DNA from: Eubacterium sp. CAG:252
GTDB lineage: Bacteria; Bacillota; Clostridia; Lachnospirales; Lachnospiraceae
DNA: 20,303 nucleotides
NCBI GenBank assembly: GCA_000436535.1
Contig: FR886343.1
Coordinates: 158,735-179,037, forward strand
Direction: 5' to 3'
The notes below the pieces were generated by a model. The model searched no databases. It saw only the letters and a program-made list of their open reading frames with translations, and was not told the origin of the DNA. Positions 8,091 to 16,351 of this stretch are shown in pieces. The position numbers and the translations under genes were made by a program. Position 1 is the stretch's first letter. Each line of letters starts with the position of its first letter.

Positions 8091-8140
8091 TAATTGTAAT
8101 TAATGTACTTTGCTCAATAAAAGGCAAATAGGAGGACAAT

Positions 8141-8665
8141 ATGAAAAAGGTTGAAGATTATGTAAGAAGTATTCCAGATTTTCCAGAGAAAGGAATTATA
8201 TTCAGAGATATAACTTCTGTTATACAGAGTCCTGAGGGCTTAAAGCTTGCTATAGATGGTATTAATGAGTCACTTAAGGATGTTGACTATGATGTTGTAG
8301 TAGGTCCGGAGTCAAGAGGCTTTATATTCGGTGTTCCAGTTGCATATGCAAACGGCAAGGGCTTCGTTCCTGTAAGAAAGAAGGGAAAGCTTCCTTGTGA
8401 AACTATATCAGAGGATTACTCACTTGAGTATGGAACTGCAACTATTGAGATGCATAAAGATGCAATAGTACCGGGACAGAAGGTTGTTATTGTTGATGAC
8501 TTAATCGCAACAGGTGGTACTACAGAGGCTATTATAAAGCTTATCGAAAGACTTGGCGGTGAGGTTGTAAAGGTTGTGTTCCTTATCGAACTTGAAGGTC
8601 TTAATGGAAGAGAAAAGCTTGCCGGTTATGATGTTGATTCTGTTATAAAGTACGCTGGAAAGTAA
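8141..8665 (+). CDS. apt: Adenine phosphoribosyltransferase
   Basis: Apt converts adenine and PRPP to AMP in cytosolic purine salvage. The 174-residue length is typical. The protein starts with the usual YVRSIPDFPEKGIIFRDIT block. VVGPESRGFIFG is the adenine/phosphate region, VRKKGKLP the flexible loop, and VVIVDDLIATGGT the PRPP-binding loop of class I phosphoribosyltransferases. AGGAGG is five bases before the ATG. It has its own strong promoter and is followed 92 bp later by deoD, a second purine-salvage gene, so the pair is probably a functional unit: DeoD releases bases from nucleosides and Apt recaptures adenine. Nothing unusual is seen. Confidence 0.98.
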   Translation: MKKVEDYVRSIPDFPEKGIIFRDITSVIQSPEGLKLAIDGINESLKDVDYDVVVGPESRGFIFGVPVAYANGKGFVPVRKKGKLPCETISEDYSLEYGTATIEMHKDAIVPGQKVVIVDDLIATGGTTEAIIKLIERLGGEVVKVVFLIELEGLNGREKLAGYDVDSVIKYAGK

Positions 8666-8757
8666 AATAATGATGAGGCTGTATGTTTGCTGGAGAGTGC
8701 GTTAATGGTGCTTCTGACAGGATGCAGCCTTTGTTTGGATATGGAAGGGGTGATGTT

Positions 8758-9486
8758 ATGGCAACACCACATAATACAGCTAAAGCCGGGGATATAGCAA
8801 AGACAGTTATAATGCCGGGTGACCCTTTAAGGGCTAAGTATATAGCTGATAATTATCTTGATAATGCAGTCCAGTTTAATGTTGTAAGGAATATATATGG
8901 TTATACTGGTGTATACAGGGGTACTGATATATCGGTTATGGCAAGCGGTATGGGCATGCCATCTATGGGAATATACAGCTATGAATTGTTCAAGTTTTAT
9001 GATGTCGATAATATTATAAGAATAGGTTCTGCGGGAAGTATATCTGACAAGGTTGACTTAAGGGATATTGTGCTGGCCATAGGTACAAGCACTGACTCTA
9101 ACTATGCCAGTCAGTACAATCTTCCCGGAACATATGCGCCTGTGGCAGATTTCGGGCTCTTAAACTGTGCATATGAGCAGTCAAAGCTTTATGGAATTCC
9201 AGTTGAGGTTGGAAATGTCGTATCAACAGATGTCTTTTATAATGATAATCCAGAGTATAATAAGGCGTGGAGTGATATGGGCGTGCTTGCTGTTGAGATG
9301 GAATCGGCAGCGCTTTATATGAATGCAGCACGTCTTTCAAAGAGGGCTCTTGCAATGTTTACGATAAGTGATAATCTTATGAATGGACAATCCCTGTCGG
9401 TTGAGGAAAGGCAGGAGGGCTTTGATGATATGATAAAGCTTTCATTTGAAACTGCAAGATTATATAATATTGAAGGAGGCGTATAG
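8758..9486 (+). CDS. deoD: Purine nucleoside phosphorylase, DeoD type
   Basis: DeoD-type (hexameric, high molecular mass) purine nucleoside phosphorylase, which splits purine nucleosides with phosphate into base and ribose-1-phosphate. Family blocks are clear: TVIMPGDPLRAKYIADNYL near the N-terminus, MASGMGMPSMGIYSYEL, IIRIGSAGSI, GVLAVEMESAALY with the ribose-contacting Met-Glu-Ser, and FTISDNLM carrying the catalytic Asp. The start at 8758 gives 242 residues, near the family norm, and follows AAGGGGTG. An in-frame ATG at 8683 would add 25 residues of no family character. The stop overlaps the GTG start of the next gene by one base, implying translational coupling. Confidence 0.96.
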   Translation: MATPHNTAKAGDIAKTVIMPGDPLRAKYIADNYLDNAVQFNVVRNIYGYTGVYRGTDISVMASGMGMPSMGIYSYELFKFYDVDNIIRIGSAGSISDKVDLRDIVLAIGTSTDSNYASQYNLPGTYAPVADFGLLNCAYEQSKLYGIPVEVGNVVSTDVFYNDNPEYNKAWSDMGVLAVEMESAALYMNAARLSKRALAMFTISDNLMNGQSLSVEERQEGFDDMIKLSFETARLYNIEGGV

Positions 9487-11195
9487 TGAACAATTCTGGT
9501 TTTATAGATATGTCAAGCATACAGATACTTGTATTTTTTGCTCTTGTTATTATCATTGCTGTATATGTCACAGTTACGAATAATAAAAGAAAGCAGCAGA
9601 CTATTATTAAAAAGCTTAAGAATGGCTGGGGAAAGCCAGCACAAAGAAAGTATTCCAGCGAGGACTATGAGTGTATATCACATTACTTTAAGAGAAATGC
9701 AGATGAGAACTCAATAGACGATATAACGTGGAATGACCTTGGCATGGATGATGTATTCCGTATGATGAATAATACGAATTCATCGGCAGGACAGGAATAT
9801 CTTTATAAGATGTTAAGAAGTCCTTCTGCTGATATCCTGACACTTAAGAAGCTTGATAAGCTTGCTTCAGATTTTGATAAAAATGCTGACAAAAGACTTG
9901 ATATACAGAAAATATTTGTATGGATAGGACGTGCAAAGCATATATCAATAAGTGATTACTGTGATGTTGTAGTAGGACTTGAGAAAAAAAGTAATATACT
10001 TCATTATGCTTCAATGCTGTTCATTCTTGCAGCTGTTATATTTACATGTGTTGTAAGCCCTGTTCTTGGAATATGGCTCTGTATCGCAGCGATTGCATTT
10101 TCAATAATAACATACTACAAGTATAAGGCAGGTGTTGACAAGTACTTCATATGTGTTAATCATATCGTGAAGCTGCTTATGGGCGCTAAGAAGATAACAG
10201 CAATGGATGTCGATTTCCTTAAAGGGTATAATGATAAGTTAAAGAAAATATCAGAGGAGCTTTCAGACATAACAAAGAGGTCATGGCTTCTTGAAACAGG
10301 CAATGTTGATGGCTCAATAACTGAGATGGCACTTGACTACTTAAGGATGCTCACACACGTTGATCTTATTAAGTTTAATAATCTCATAAAGCTTTTTAAT
10401 GATAAGGAAGAATATATATATGAGCTTATAGACACACTTGGTTTTATAGAGGCATCCATGGCGGTAGGTTCATTTAGATGTATGCTTAAGGACTGGTGTA
10501 TTCCTGAGTTCAGGGAGGATAATGATATGCAGCTTGAGGCAAGAAATGTATATCATCCGCTTATAACTGAGCCGGTAGCCAACTCCATAAATACAAAGCG
10601 CAATGTACTTCTGACAGGTTCTAATGCTTCGGGTAAGTCGACATTTCTTAAGACAATAGCGATTAATGCGCTTCTGTCACAGACTATATATACAAGTGTG
10701 TCAGACTATTACAAAGCGCCTGTATACAGAATATATTCATCAATGGCACTAAGGGATGACCTTAGCAGCTCTAACAGCTATTATATAGTTGAAATAAAGT
10801 CACTTAAGAGAATGCTGGATGCAGTATCAAAGGATGGACATCCTGTGCTTATGTTTGTTGATGAGGTGCTTCGTGGAACTAACACGGTTGAACGTATTGC
10901 GGCATCATCAGAGATATTAAAGAGTGTCAGGACGGATAAGGCACTTGTGTTTGCAGCAACACATGATGTAGAGCTTACATCGCTTCTTAAGGGAAGATAT
11001 GATAATTATCATTTTCAGGAAGAAGTTACGGATGATGAGGTTATATTTGACTTCAAGCTGTATACAGGTCCTGCAACCACAAGAAATGCTATAAAGCTGT
11101 TAAAAACTATAGGTTATGACAGTACTATTATCAATGCGGCTGAGAGAAGTGCAGGCTATTTTCTTAATAATGGAAAGTGGAATGTTGAAAATTAA
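9486..11195 (+). CDS. Membrane-anchored MutS-like ATPase
   Basis: A 569-residue protein with a C-terminal MutS-family ATPase domain: Walker A GSNASGKST (residues 378-386), VLMFVDEVLRGTN (454-466) as Walker B and signature region, and ATHD (491-494) as the switch histidine. A helical region upstream resembles the MutS lever/clamp part. The mismatch-recognition domains of true MutS are absent. Instead there is an N-terminal membrane segment (about 13-30) and a hydrophobic pair (about 174-190 and 193-211), so the ATPase should be tethered to the membrane on the cytoplasmic side. GTG at 9486 is used because GGAGG (9475-9479) is six bases upstream. It is translationally coupled to deoD. Such proteins are annotated as MutS-related in Clostridia, but their function is unknown; a mismatch-repair role should not be assumed. 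Confidence 0.88.
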   Translation: MNNSGFIDMSSIQILVFFALVIIIAVYVTVTNNKRKQQTIIKKLKNGWGKPAQRKYSSEDYECISHYFKRNADENSIDDITWNDLGMDDVFRMMNNTNSSAGQEYLYKMLRSPSADILTLKKLDKLASDFDKNADKRLDIQKIFVWIGRAKHISISDYCDVVVGLEKKSNILHYASMLFILAAVIFTCVVSPVLGIWLCIAAIAFSIITYYKYKAGVDKYFICVNHIVKLLMGAKKITAMDVDFLKGYNDKLKKISEELSDITKRSWLLETGNVDGSITEMALDYLRMLTHVDLIKFNNLIKLFNDKEEYIYELIDTLGFIEASMAVGSFRCMLKDWCIPEFREDNDMQLEARNVYHPLITEPVANSINTKRNVLLTGSNASGKSTFLKTIAINALLSQTIYTSVSDYYKAPVYRIYSSMALRDDLSSSNSYYIVEIKSLKRMLDAVSKDGHPVLMFVDEVLRGTNTVERIAASSEILKSVRTDKALVFAATHDVELTSLLKGRYDNYHFQEEVTDDEVIFDFKLYTGPATTRNAIKLLKTIGYDSTIINAAERSAGYFLNNGKWNVEN

Positions 11196-11213
11196 TATCA
11201 GCTATGGTAAAAT
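11185..11213 (+). promoter_or_regulatory. Sigma-A promoter for the small membrane protein and alaS
   Basis: TTGAAA (11185-11190) and TAAAAT (11208-11213) are 17 bp apart with an extended -10 TG at 11205-11206. The -35 lies inside the last codons of the MutS-like gene. Transcription would begin near 11220, leaving a short leader of about 50 nt with a small hairpin (CTGCT near 11230 with AGCAG near 11250). The leader is too short for a T-box. Confidence 0.8.
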
Positions 11214-11268
11214 ATTAAGTTGTTTATAGCTGCTGCAAAGCCGGCAGTAGCAGAAAGGAAGATTGATT

Positions 11269-11418
11269 ATGATAGGACTTACATTAGTTTCAGAGATTAT
11301 ATTCGAAGCGGCAAAGTTCGTAGTTATGCTTGGACTTTTAGTTCTTGCAGTATTTGCCGGCGGTAAGATAAGAAAAGGATTAGATGCCAAGAAGGCAGCT
11401 AAACAGGAGGATAATTAA
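11269..11418 (+). CDS. 49-residue single-pass membrane protein upstream of alaS
   Basis: A short open frame, MIGLTLVSEIIFEAAKFVVM at its start, with one hydrophobic segment (about residues 10-31) followed by a basic, lysine-rich tail ending KKAAKQEDN. AAAGGAAG (11254-11261) is seven bases before the ATG. The promoter at 11185-11213 is placed to transcribe it first, and its stop lies one base before the GTG of alaS. The gene contains the alaS ribosome site AGGAGG in its last codons, so translation of the two is probably coupled. I do not recognise a characterised family. The membrane segment and positive-inside tail suggest a small N-out membrane protein or regulator. The ribosome site, promoter and tight coupling make it likely to be real. 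Confidence 0.75.
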   Translation: MIGLTLVSEIIFEAAKFVVMLGLLVLAVFAGGKIRKGLDAKKAAKQEDN

Positions 11419-11419
11419 A

Positions 11420-14065
11420 GTGCAGTACAGAGGCGTAAATGAATTAAGAAGATTATATCTTGACTTCTTTGAAAGCAAGGGACATTTAAAGATGAAGAGC
11501 TTTTCACTCGTTCCACATAATGATAACAGTTTACTTATCATCAATTCAGGTATGGCACCATTAAAGCCATATTTTACAGGTCAGGAAATTCCACCTAGAA
11601 GAAGAGTAACTACATGCCAGAAGTGTATCAGAACAGGTGATATCGAGAATGTTGGTAAGACAGCAAGACATGGTACATTCTTTGAAATGCTTGGTAACTT
11701 CTCATTCGGTGACTACTTCAAGACAGAGGCTATACACTGGTCATGGGAATTCCTTACAGAGGTTGTAGGACTTGATGCCAACAGATTATATCCATCTATC
11801 TATGAAGATGATGATGAAGCATTTGATATATGGAATAAGGAGGTTGGTATTGCTCCGGAAAGAATATTCCGTTTTGGTAAGGAAGATAACTTCTGGGAAC
11901 ATGGCGCTGGTCCTTGCGGTCCATGTTCAGAGATATATTATGACCGTGGTGAAAAGTATGGCTGCGGAAAGCCGGGCTGTACAGTAGGCTGCGACTGTGA
12001 CAGATATATGGAAGTATGGAATAACGTATTTTCACAGTTTAATAATGATGGACATGGTAATTATACAGACCTTATCCAGAAGAACATTGATACAGGTATG
12101 GGTCTTGAAAGACTTGCTGTTGTTGTCCAGGATGTTGATTCTATATTCGATGTTGATACTTTACAGGCACTTCGCAACAAGGTATGCGAAATGGCTGGTG
12201 TCAAGTATAAGGAAGATGAAAAGCAGGATGTATCTATCCGTGTTATCACAGACCATATCCGTTCAGTAACATTTATGGTAAGTGACGGTATTATGCCATC
12301 TAATGAAGGCAGAGGATATGTTCTTAGAAGACTTTTAAGAAGAGCTGCAAGACATGGCAGATTACTTGGAATTGAAGGCAAGTTCTTATCTAAGCTCTGC
12401 GAAACAGTTATAGAAGGTTCTAAGGACGGATATCCGGAACTTGAAGAAAAGAAGGAATTCATAATAAAGGTTATATCAGAGGAAGAAGATAAGTTTAACA
12501 AGACTATCGACCAGGGACTTAGTATCCTTGCTGATATGGAAAAGGCTCTTGAAGAAAAGAATGAAAAGGTTCTTTCTGGTGAAGATGCATTTAAGCTTTA
12601 TGATACTTATGGTTTCCCAATCGACCTTACTAAGGAAATCTTAGAAGAGAAGAATATAACTATAGATGAAGAAGGCTTTACAAAGTGTATGAACGAGCAG
12701 AGAGAAAAGGCACGTAAGGCACGTAAGGTAAGCAATTATATGGGAGCTGATGCTACTGTATATGATAAGATAGACCCAGCTATAACAAGCGAATTCGTAG
12801 GTTATGACAAGCTTAAGAATGAGTCAAAGGTTACAGTTCTTACAACAGAAGATGATGTTGTTGAAGCACTTTCAGAGGGTGATAAGGGAACTATAATTGT
12901 TGATGAAACCGTATTCTATGCTACTATGGGTGGTCAGGAAGGCGATAAGGGTTATATAAGTACTCCTGATGGCGAATTCAGAGTTGACACAACTATTAAG
13001 CTTAAGGGTGGCAAAGTTGGACATGTTGGTACTATCACTAAGGGTATGATTAAGGTTGGCGATGTTGTTACACTTTCAGTTGACCCAGAGTACAGAGCTG
13101 ACACTTGTAAGAACCATAGTGCAACACACCTTTTACAGAAGGCTTTAAGAACAGTACTTGGTAATCATGTAGAGCAGAAGGGTTCTTATGTTGACCCTGA
13201 AAGATTAAGATTTGACTTTACACACTTCCAGAGTGTTACAGCAGATGAGCTTAAGAAGGTTGAAGATATAGTCAACGAACAGATAGCTAACGCAATTCCT
13301 GTTGAAACTAAGATTATGTCTATCGAAGAAGCTAAGAAGACAGGCGCTATGGCACTTTTTGGTGAAAAGTACGGCGAGAACGTAAGAGTTGTATGCATGG
13401 GCGATTTCTCTAAGGAATTCTGTGGTGGTACACATGTTGCCAATACTGCTAATATCAGACTTTTCAAGATTGTATCAGAGTCAGGTGTTGCAGCAGGTGT
13501 AAGAAGAATAGAAGCTCTTACAGACAAGGGTGTTCTTAAGTATTATGAAGACCTTGAAAGGCTTGTTAAGGAAGCAAGTGAGGCTGCAAAGACTGAGAGC
13601 GTACAGCTTGTAAGAAGAATTCATACAATGAATGATGAGATAAAGGCTTTATCATCTGAGAATGAAAAGCTTAAGGCAGAACTTGCAAACAACGCACTTG
13701 GTGACGTATCAGACAATGTTGTTGATGTAAAGGGCGTTAAGTTCGTAGCTACCAAGGTAGATAATGTAGATATGAATGAACTCCGTAACCTTGGCGATAA
13801 GATTAAGACAGAAATAGGCTCAGGTGTTGTTCTTGTTGTAAGTGCAACAGGAAGCGATAAGGTTAATATGATAGCTATGGCAACAGATGATGCAGTAGCA
13901 AAGGGAGCCCACTCAGGTAATCTTATCAAGGCGGTTGCATCACTTGTTGGCGGCGGCGGTGGCGGTCGTCCTAATATGGCACAGGCAGGTGGTAAAAATC
14001 CAGCCGGAATAGATGAACTTTTAAAGAAAGCACCAGAAGTACTTGCAGAGCAGATTAACGCATAA
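11420..14065 (+). CDS. alaS: Alanyl-tRNA synthetase
   Basis: AlaRS charges tRNA-Ala and edits mischarged Ser and Gly. At 881 residues it is full length. The class II aminoacylation core begins at once (FFESKGHLKMKSFSLVP, then RRRVTTCQKCIRTGDIENVG). A cysteine-rich insert, CGKPGCTVGCDCDRYMEVWN, may bind zinc. The editing site shows HSATH at residues 566-570 and CGGTH at 668-672, aligning closely with the four zinc ligands of the E. coli enzyme. The C-terminal DHHA1-type domain ends with GGGGGGRPNMAQAGG. The start is the GTG at 11420 because AGGAGG (11405-11410) is nine bases upstream; the frame opening at 11384 overlaps the small upstream gene. Codon use leans toward AAC, ATC, TTC and CGT more than in neighbours, fitting high expression. 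Confidence 0.98.
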   Translation: MQYRGVNELRRLYLDFFESKGHLKMKSFSLVPHNDNSLLIINSGMAPLKPYFTGQEIPPRRRVTTCQKCIRTGDIENVGKTARHGTFFEMLGNFSFGDYFKTEAIHWSWEFLTEVVGLDANRLYPSIYEDDDEAFDIWNKEVGIAPERIFRFGKEDNFWEHGAGPCGPCSEIYYDRGEKYGCGKPGCTVGCDCDRYMEVWNNVFSQFNNDGHGNYTDLIQKNIDTGMGLERLAVVVQDVDSIFDVDTLQALRNKVCEMAGVKYKEDEKQDVSIRVITDHIRSVTFMVSDGIMPSNEGRGYVLRRLLRRAARHGRLLGIEGKFLSKLCETVIEGSKDGYPELEEKKEFIIKVISEEEDKFNKTIDQGLSILADMEKALEEKNEKVLSGEDAFKLYDTYGFPIDLTKEILEEKNITIDEEGFTKCMNEQREKARKARKVSNYMGADATVYDKIDPAITSEFVGYDKLKNESKVTVLTTEDDVVEALSEGDKGTIIVDETVFYATMGGQEGDKGYISTPDGEFRVDTTIKLKGGKVGHVGTITKGMIKVGDVVTLSVDPEYRADTCKNHSATHLLQKALRTVLGNHVEQKGSYVDPERLRFDFTHFQSVTADELKKVEDIVNEQIANAIPVETKIMSIEEAKKTGAMALFGEKYGENVRVVCMGDFSKEFCGGTHVANTANIRLFKIVSESGVAAGVRRIEALTDKGVLKYYEDLERLVKEASEAAKTESVQLVRRIHTMNDEIKALSSENEKLKAELANNALGDVSDNVVDVKGVKFVATKVDNVDMNELRNLGDKIKTEIGSGVVLVVSATGSDKVNMIAMATDDAVAKGAHSGNLIKAVASLVGGGGGGRPNMAQAGGKNPAGIDELLKKAPEVLAEQINA

Positions 14066-14096
14066 TAAAATTATGCAATAAAATACAAAATTCTGG

Positions 14097-14124
14097 TTGA
14101 CTTCATAATTTTCTGTGGTATAAT
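14097..14124 (+). promoter_or_regulatory. Strong sigma-A promoter of rpsU
   Basis: TTGACT (14097-14102) and a perfect TATAAT (14119-14124) are 16 bp apart, with an extended -10 TG at 14116-14117. Transcription should begin near 14131. I see no convincing terminator for alaS in the 30 bp before it. Confidence 0.87.
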
Positions 14125-14129
14125 ACTTG

Positions 14130-14177
14130 TTGTGCGATTAGGTAAAGGTAAAACCCTATATGTATTGCCCAGCACAA
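14130..14177 (+). promoter_or_regulatory. Possible hairpin at the 5' end of the rpsU mRNA
   Basis: TTGTGC (14130-14135) can pair with GCACAA (14172-14177), enclosing a smaller TAGG/CCTA pairing. This would close the first 45 or so nucleotides of the rpsU leader into a stem. It could be an mRNA-stabilising or autoregulatory element, but nothing identifies a ligand. Confidence 0.3.
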
Positions 14178-14208
14178 TTACGCAACAGAAGGGTGGTCAG
14201 GAAAAGGT

Positions 14209-14385
14209 ATGTCAAATGTCATCGTTAAAGAAAACGAGTCTTTAGATAGCGCATTACGCAGATTTAAGAGAAACTGCGCAAAGGCAGGCATTCAGCAGGA
14301 AATTCGTAAGAGAGAACATTACGAAAAGCCAAGCGTAAGACGTAAGAAGAAGTCAGAAGCTGCTAGAAAACGTAAGTTCAATTAA
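14209..14385 (+). CDS. rpsU: 30S ribosomal protein S21
   Basis: Ribosomal protein S21 of the small subunit, 58 residues. It has the family N-terminus SNVIVKENESLDSALRRFKR, then EIRKREHYEKPSVRRKKKSE and a very basic tail. The reading frame was found directly in the sequence as it is short. The ribosome site is modest: AAAAGG (14202-14207) lies directly before the ATG, with AGGA a little further upstream. The gene is monocistronic, between its own promoter and a clear terminator. It is far from the dnaG-rpoD context it has in some bacteria. Confidence 0.97.
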   Translation: MSNVIVKENESLDSALRRFKRNCAKAGIQQEIRKREHYEKPSVRRKKKSEAARKRKFN

Positions 14386-14405
14386 TTATTAATAAGCGGA
14401 ATTAT

Positions 14406-14440
14406 AATCCCGGTGTATCGTAAGGTACATCGGGATTTTT
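14406..14440 (+). terminator. Rho-independent terminator of rpsU
   Basis: ATCCCGGTGTA (14407-14417) pairs with TACATCGGGAT (14426-14436), 11 bp with one G-U pair and an 8-nt loop, followed directly by TTTT. It lies 21 bp after the rpsU stop. This is a textbook intrinsic terminator. Confidence 0.93.
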
Positions 14441-14690
14441 GGTTTGCGCGCCATGGGCGAGCTGGTTATTGTGTGGTGATTTACTGTATCGTATTGAAGT
14501 GTTTATGCCTATTCTTTTTTTGAAAAAAGAAAAAGGTTCTAAATCTTACCACCAAGTGAAGTTTAGAACCAATGTCTATGAATACACAGCTTGTATACAA
14601 CATATATATAATGTATAGAATGATGTGGGTGTAAGCTAAGAAGTACACCCGCCAGAGTGAATGTATATTTGCAGGAAAATGGGGAATGGT
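14441..14690. other. Intergenic region before yqfC with two hairpin groups
   Basis: No gene is visible here. TTCTTTTTT (14512-14520) can fold on AAAAAAGAA (14523-14531). Next to it, GGTTCTAAA (14535-14543) pairs with TTTAGAACC (14562-14570). Read on the minus strand, this second stem is followed by TTTTTCTTTTTTC, like an intrinsic terminator, although no minus-strand gene is present. Further on, GGGTGTA (14627-14633) pairs with TACACCC (14644-14650) in the likely yqfC leader. A TATAAT at 14607-14612 lacks a matching -35. TATACAAC (14594-14601) weakly resembles a sigma-E -10. I cannot assign the yqfC promoter confidently. Confidence 0.5.
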
Positions 14691-14972
14691 ATGAAAAATC
14701 CAGTTAAAAACAGGAAAAAAGATGTTGAAATGCTGGCGGATTCCATAGGTATACCGGGGACATCAGTTTCACTGCCAGTTCTTACACTTATCGGTAACAA
14801 GGAAATGTATATAGAGAATATAAAGTCGATTATGGAGTATGATGACACCTGTGTAAAAGTGCTTACAAGAAGAGGTGTTGTATATATAGCAGGCGAACGT
14901 CTTGATATAGGTTATCTGGATGAAGATGAAATATCCATAAAGGGAAAGATAATTGAGATAACCTTTGATTAG
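14691..14972 (+). CDS. yqfC: Sporulation protein YqfC
   Basis: YqfC family, a small protein of spore-forming Firmicutes encoded just before yqfD and expressed in the mother cell in Bacillus; its molecular role is unknown. The 93 residues agree with the Bacillus length. The conserved blocks are LPVLTLIGNKEMYIENIKSI, the ILE/MEYDD turn, VKVLTRRGVVYIAGERL and the closing IKGKIIEITF strand, typical of a short all-beta fold. The start at 14691 is preferred because GGGGA (14681-14685) is five bases upstream. In-frame ATGs at 14661 and 14679 lack a well-spaced site. It begins the yqfC-yqfD-phoH-ybeY-cdd run. Confidence 0.93.
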   Translation: MKNPVKNRKKDVEMLADSIGIPGTSVSLPVLTLIGNKEMYIENIKSIMEYDDTCVKVLTRRGVVYIAGERLDIGYLDEDEISIKGKIIEITFD

Positions 14973-15019
14973 TGTATACACAGATGTGCAGGAAAGTAAA
15001 TGTGTGAAAGGCGGCTGCT

Positions 15020-16330
15020 ATGAAAAATCGTCACAGAAGTATATTCTATATAGAGCTTATTATTGAGGGCGAACAGATAAAGCGCTTTATTAATATGTGC
15101 AGAAAGGATGATATAACATTTATACATATCCAGTATGACAGAGAGCATAAAGACCGCATAATAGTGAGGATGTCAAGAAATGATGTCCTTAAAATGAAGA
15201 AAAATATAAGGGCTACACACAGTCATATAAAGATTATAAGGAAAAATTATCCACGGTATTATATATTCAGATATCGTGGACATTATTCTTTTCTGGCAGG
15301 CATTATAATTATGTTTATATGCCTTAAGGTGCTTGGAATGTTTGTGTGGCAGGTCGATTTTTCGGGAAATCATATGTATACAGATGAAACGCTCAAAAGA
15401 TATATGCAGGATAAAGGTGTAACTAATGCAAGTCTTATCAGCGCGATAGACTGCGATGCTCTTGAAGAGATGATAAGAAATGATTTTGATGTTACGTGGG
15501 CGTGTGTGGCAGTCAAGGGCTCGCGCGTGATAGTGTATATAAAGGAGAATTATTCTTCTGCCGAAAAAAATAATGAAGCGGGAATGCAGGATAAGAACAG
15601 AAATTCTGATATAATTAATAATGTAAAATATTATGTGGATAGTATAAACAGCGCTAACCAGAAAGATAATCAGGGTGAAAATAATCAGCCAGAACAGGCA
15701 GATATAAAAGGAAAATGTATATATTCCCAATATGATGGTGATGTATACAGTATTATAACAAGAGAGGGAACTCCTGTTGTACATATAGGGGACAGTGTCA
15801 CAGCAGGGCAGCTTTTAGTTGATGGAACAGTTGCGATAACGGATGATTCGGGAACAGTAATAGGAGCTTCAAAGGTGGACTCAGATGCAGATATAAAGAT
15901 AAAAACAGTAATTCCATATGAAGATTATATAGAAGTTTCCTGCGAGGATAAAATATTTACAGGAAAGAAAAGATACCGGCTTATATTGGAAAGCGATTAC
16001 GGGGTTGTTAAGCTTGGGTTAAGTTCAGGTGATGATGAGTTATATGATACTACGGTGATAAGGCATAAGCTTTATGCACCGGGATACATAGATACAGGTG
16101 TTATATACGGGTATGAGGTGCAGTCGGAGTATGAAACATTTATAAGGGAGCGGGATGAAGAGGAGTGTAATGGCATATTAAAGCAAAGACTTGACACGTA
16201 TATTAAGCATATTGAGCAAAAAGGAGTGCAAATAATGGAATGTCGTGTTAATATAGAAGCATCGGGCAGTTATTACAGGTGCAGTGGTGAACTTGAAGTT
16301 CTCACAGACCCTGAGACTGATATCAGATAG
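15020..16330 (+). CDS. yqfD: Sporulation protein YqfD
   Basis: YqfD family membrane protein (436 residues), associated with sporulation in Bacillus and Clostridia; biochemical function unknown. A basic N-terminal domain (residues 1-85) is followed by one membrane helix (about 90-110, FLAGIIIMFICLKVLGMF), then an extracytoplasmic part starting WQVDFSGNHMYTDETLKRYM, which resembles the FtsQ/POTRA-like region seen in this family. An acidic, asparagine-rich linker (about 185-230) precedes the C-terminal domain with VVHIGDSVTAGQLLVDG. A ribosome site, GGCGG, lies before the ATG. It follows yqfC by 47 bp and precedes phoH by 21 bp. The linker looks variable compared with the flanking conserved blocks. 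Confidence 0.93.
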   Translation: MKNRHRSIFYIELIIEGEQIKRFINMCRKDDITFIHIQYDREHKDRIIVRMSRNDVLKMKKNIRATHSHIKIIRKNYPRYYIFRYRGHYSFLAGIIIMFICLKVLGMFVWQVDFSGNHMYTDETLKRYMQDKGVTNASLISAIDCDALEEMIRNDFDVTWACVAVKGSRVIVYIKENYSSAEKNNEAGMQDKNRNSDIINNVKYYVDSINSANQKDNQGENNQPEQADIKGKCIYSQYDGDVYSIITREGTPVVHIGDSVTAGQLLVDGTVAITDDSGTVIGASKVDSDADIKIKTVIPYEDYIEVSCEDKIFTGKKRYRLILESDYGVVKLGLSSGDDELYDTTVIRHKLYAPGYIDTGVIYGYEVQSEYETFIRERDEEECNGILKQRLDTYIKHIEQKGVQIMECRVNIEASGSYYRCSGELEVLTDPETDIR

Positions 16331-16351
16331 GTAAAGGATGGAGCAGGACAT

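Noticed and set aside
8683..8757. N-terminal extension of deoD from an ATG at 8683
   Set aside because: The extra 25 residues match no DeoD N-terminus. A ribosome site sits before the ATG at 8758, where family similarity begins.
11214..11268. Possible T-box leader of alaS
   Set aside because: The leader is only about 50 nt. No AGGGTGGNACCGCG-type T-box sequence or terminator/antiterminator pair is present.
14071..14096. Terminator of alaS
   Set aside because: The stretch is AT-rich but has no GC-containing stem followed by a T run. Transcription may continue into rpsU or stop in a way not visible here.
15173..15784. Long minus-strand open frame of 203 codons
   Set aside because: It lies wholly inside yqfD, has no ribosome site and encodes a composition typical of an antisense shadow of an AT-rich gene. 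The same applies to minus-strand frames at 351-713, 3617-4087, 5864-6433, 6575-7051 and 12061-12501.
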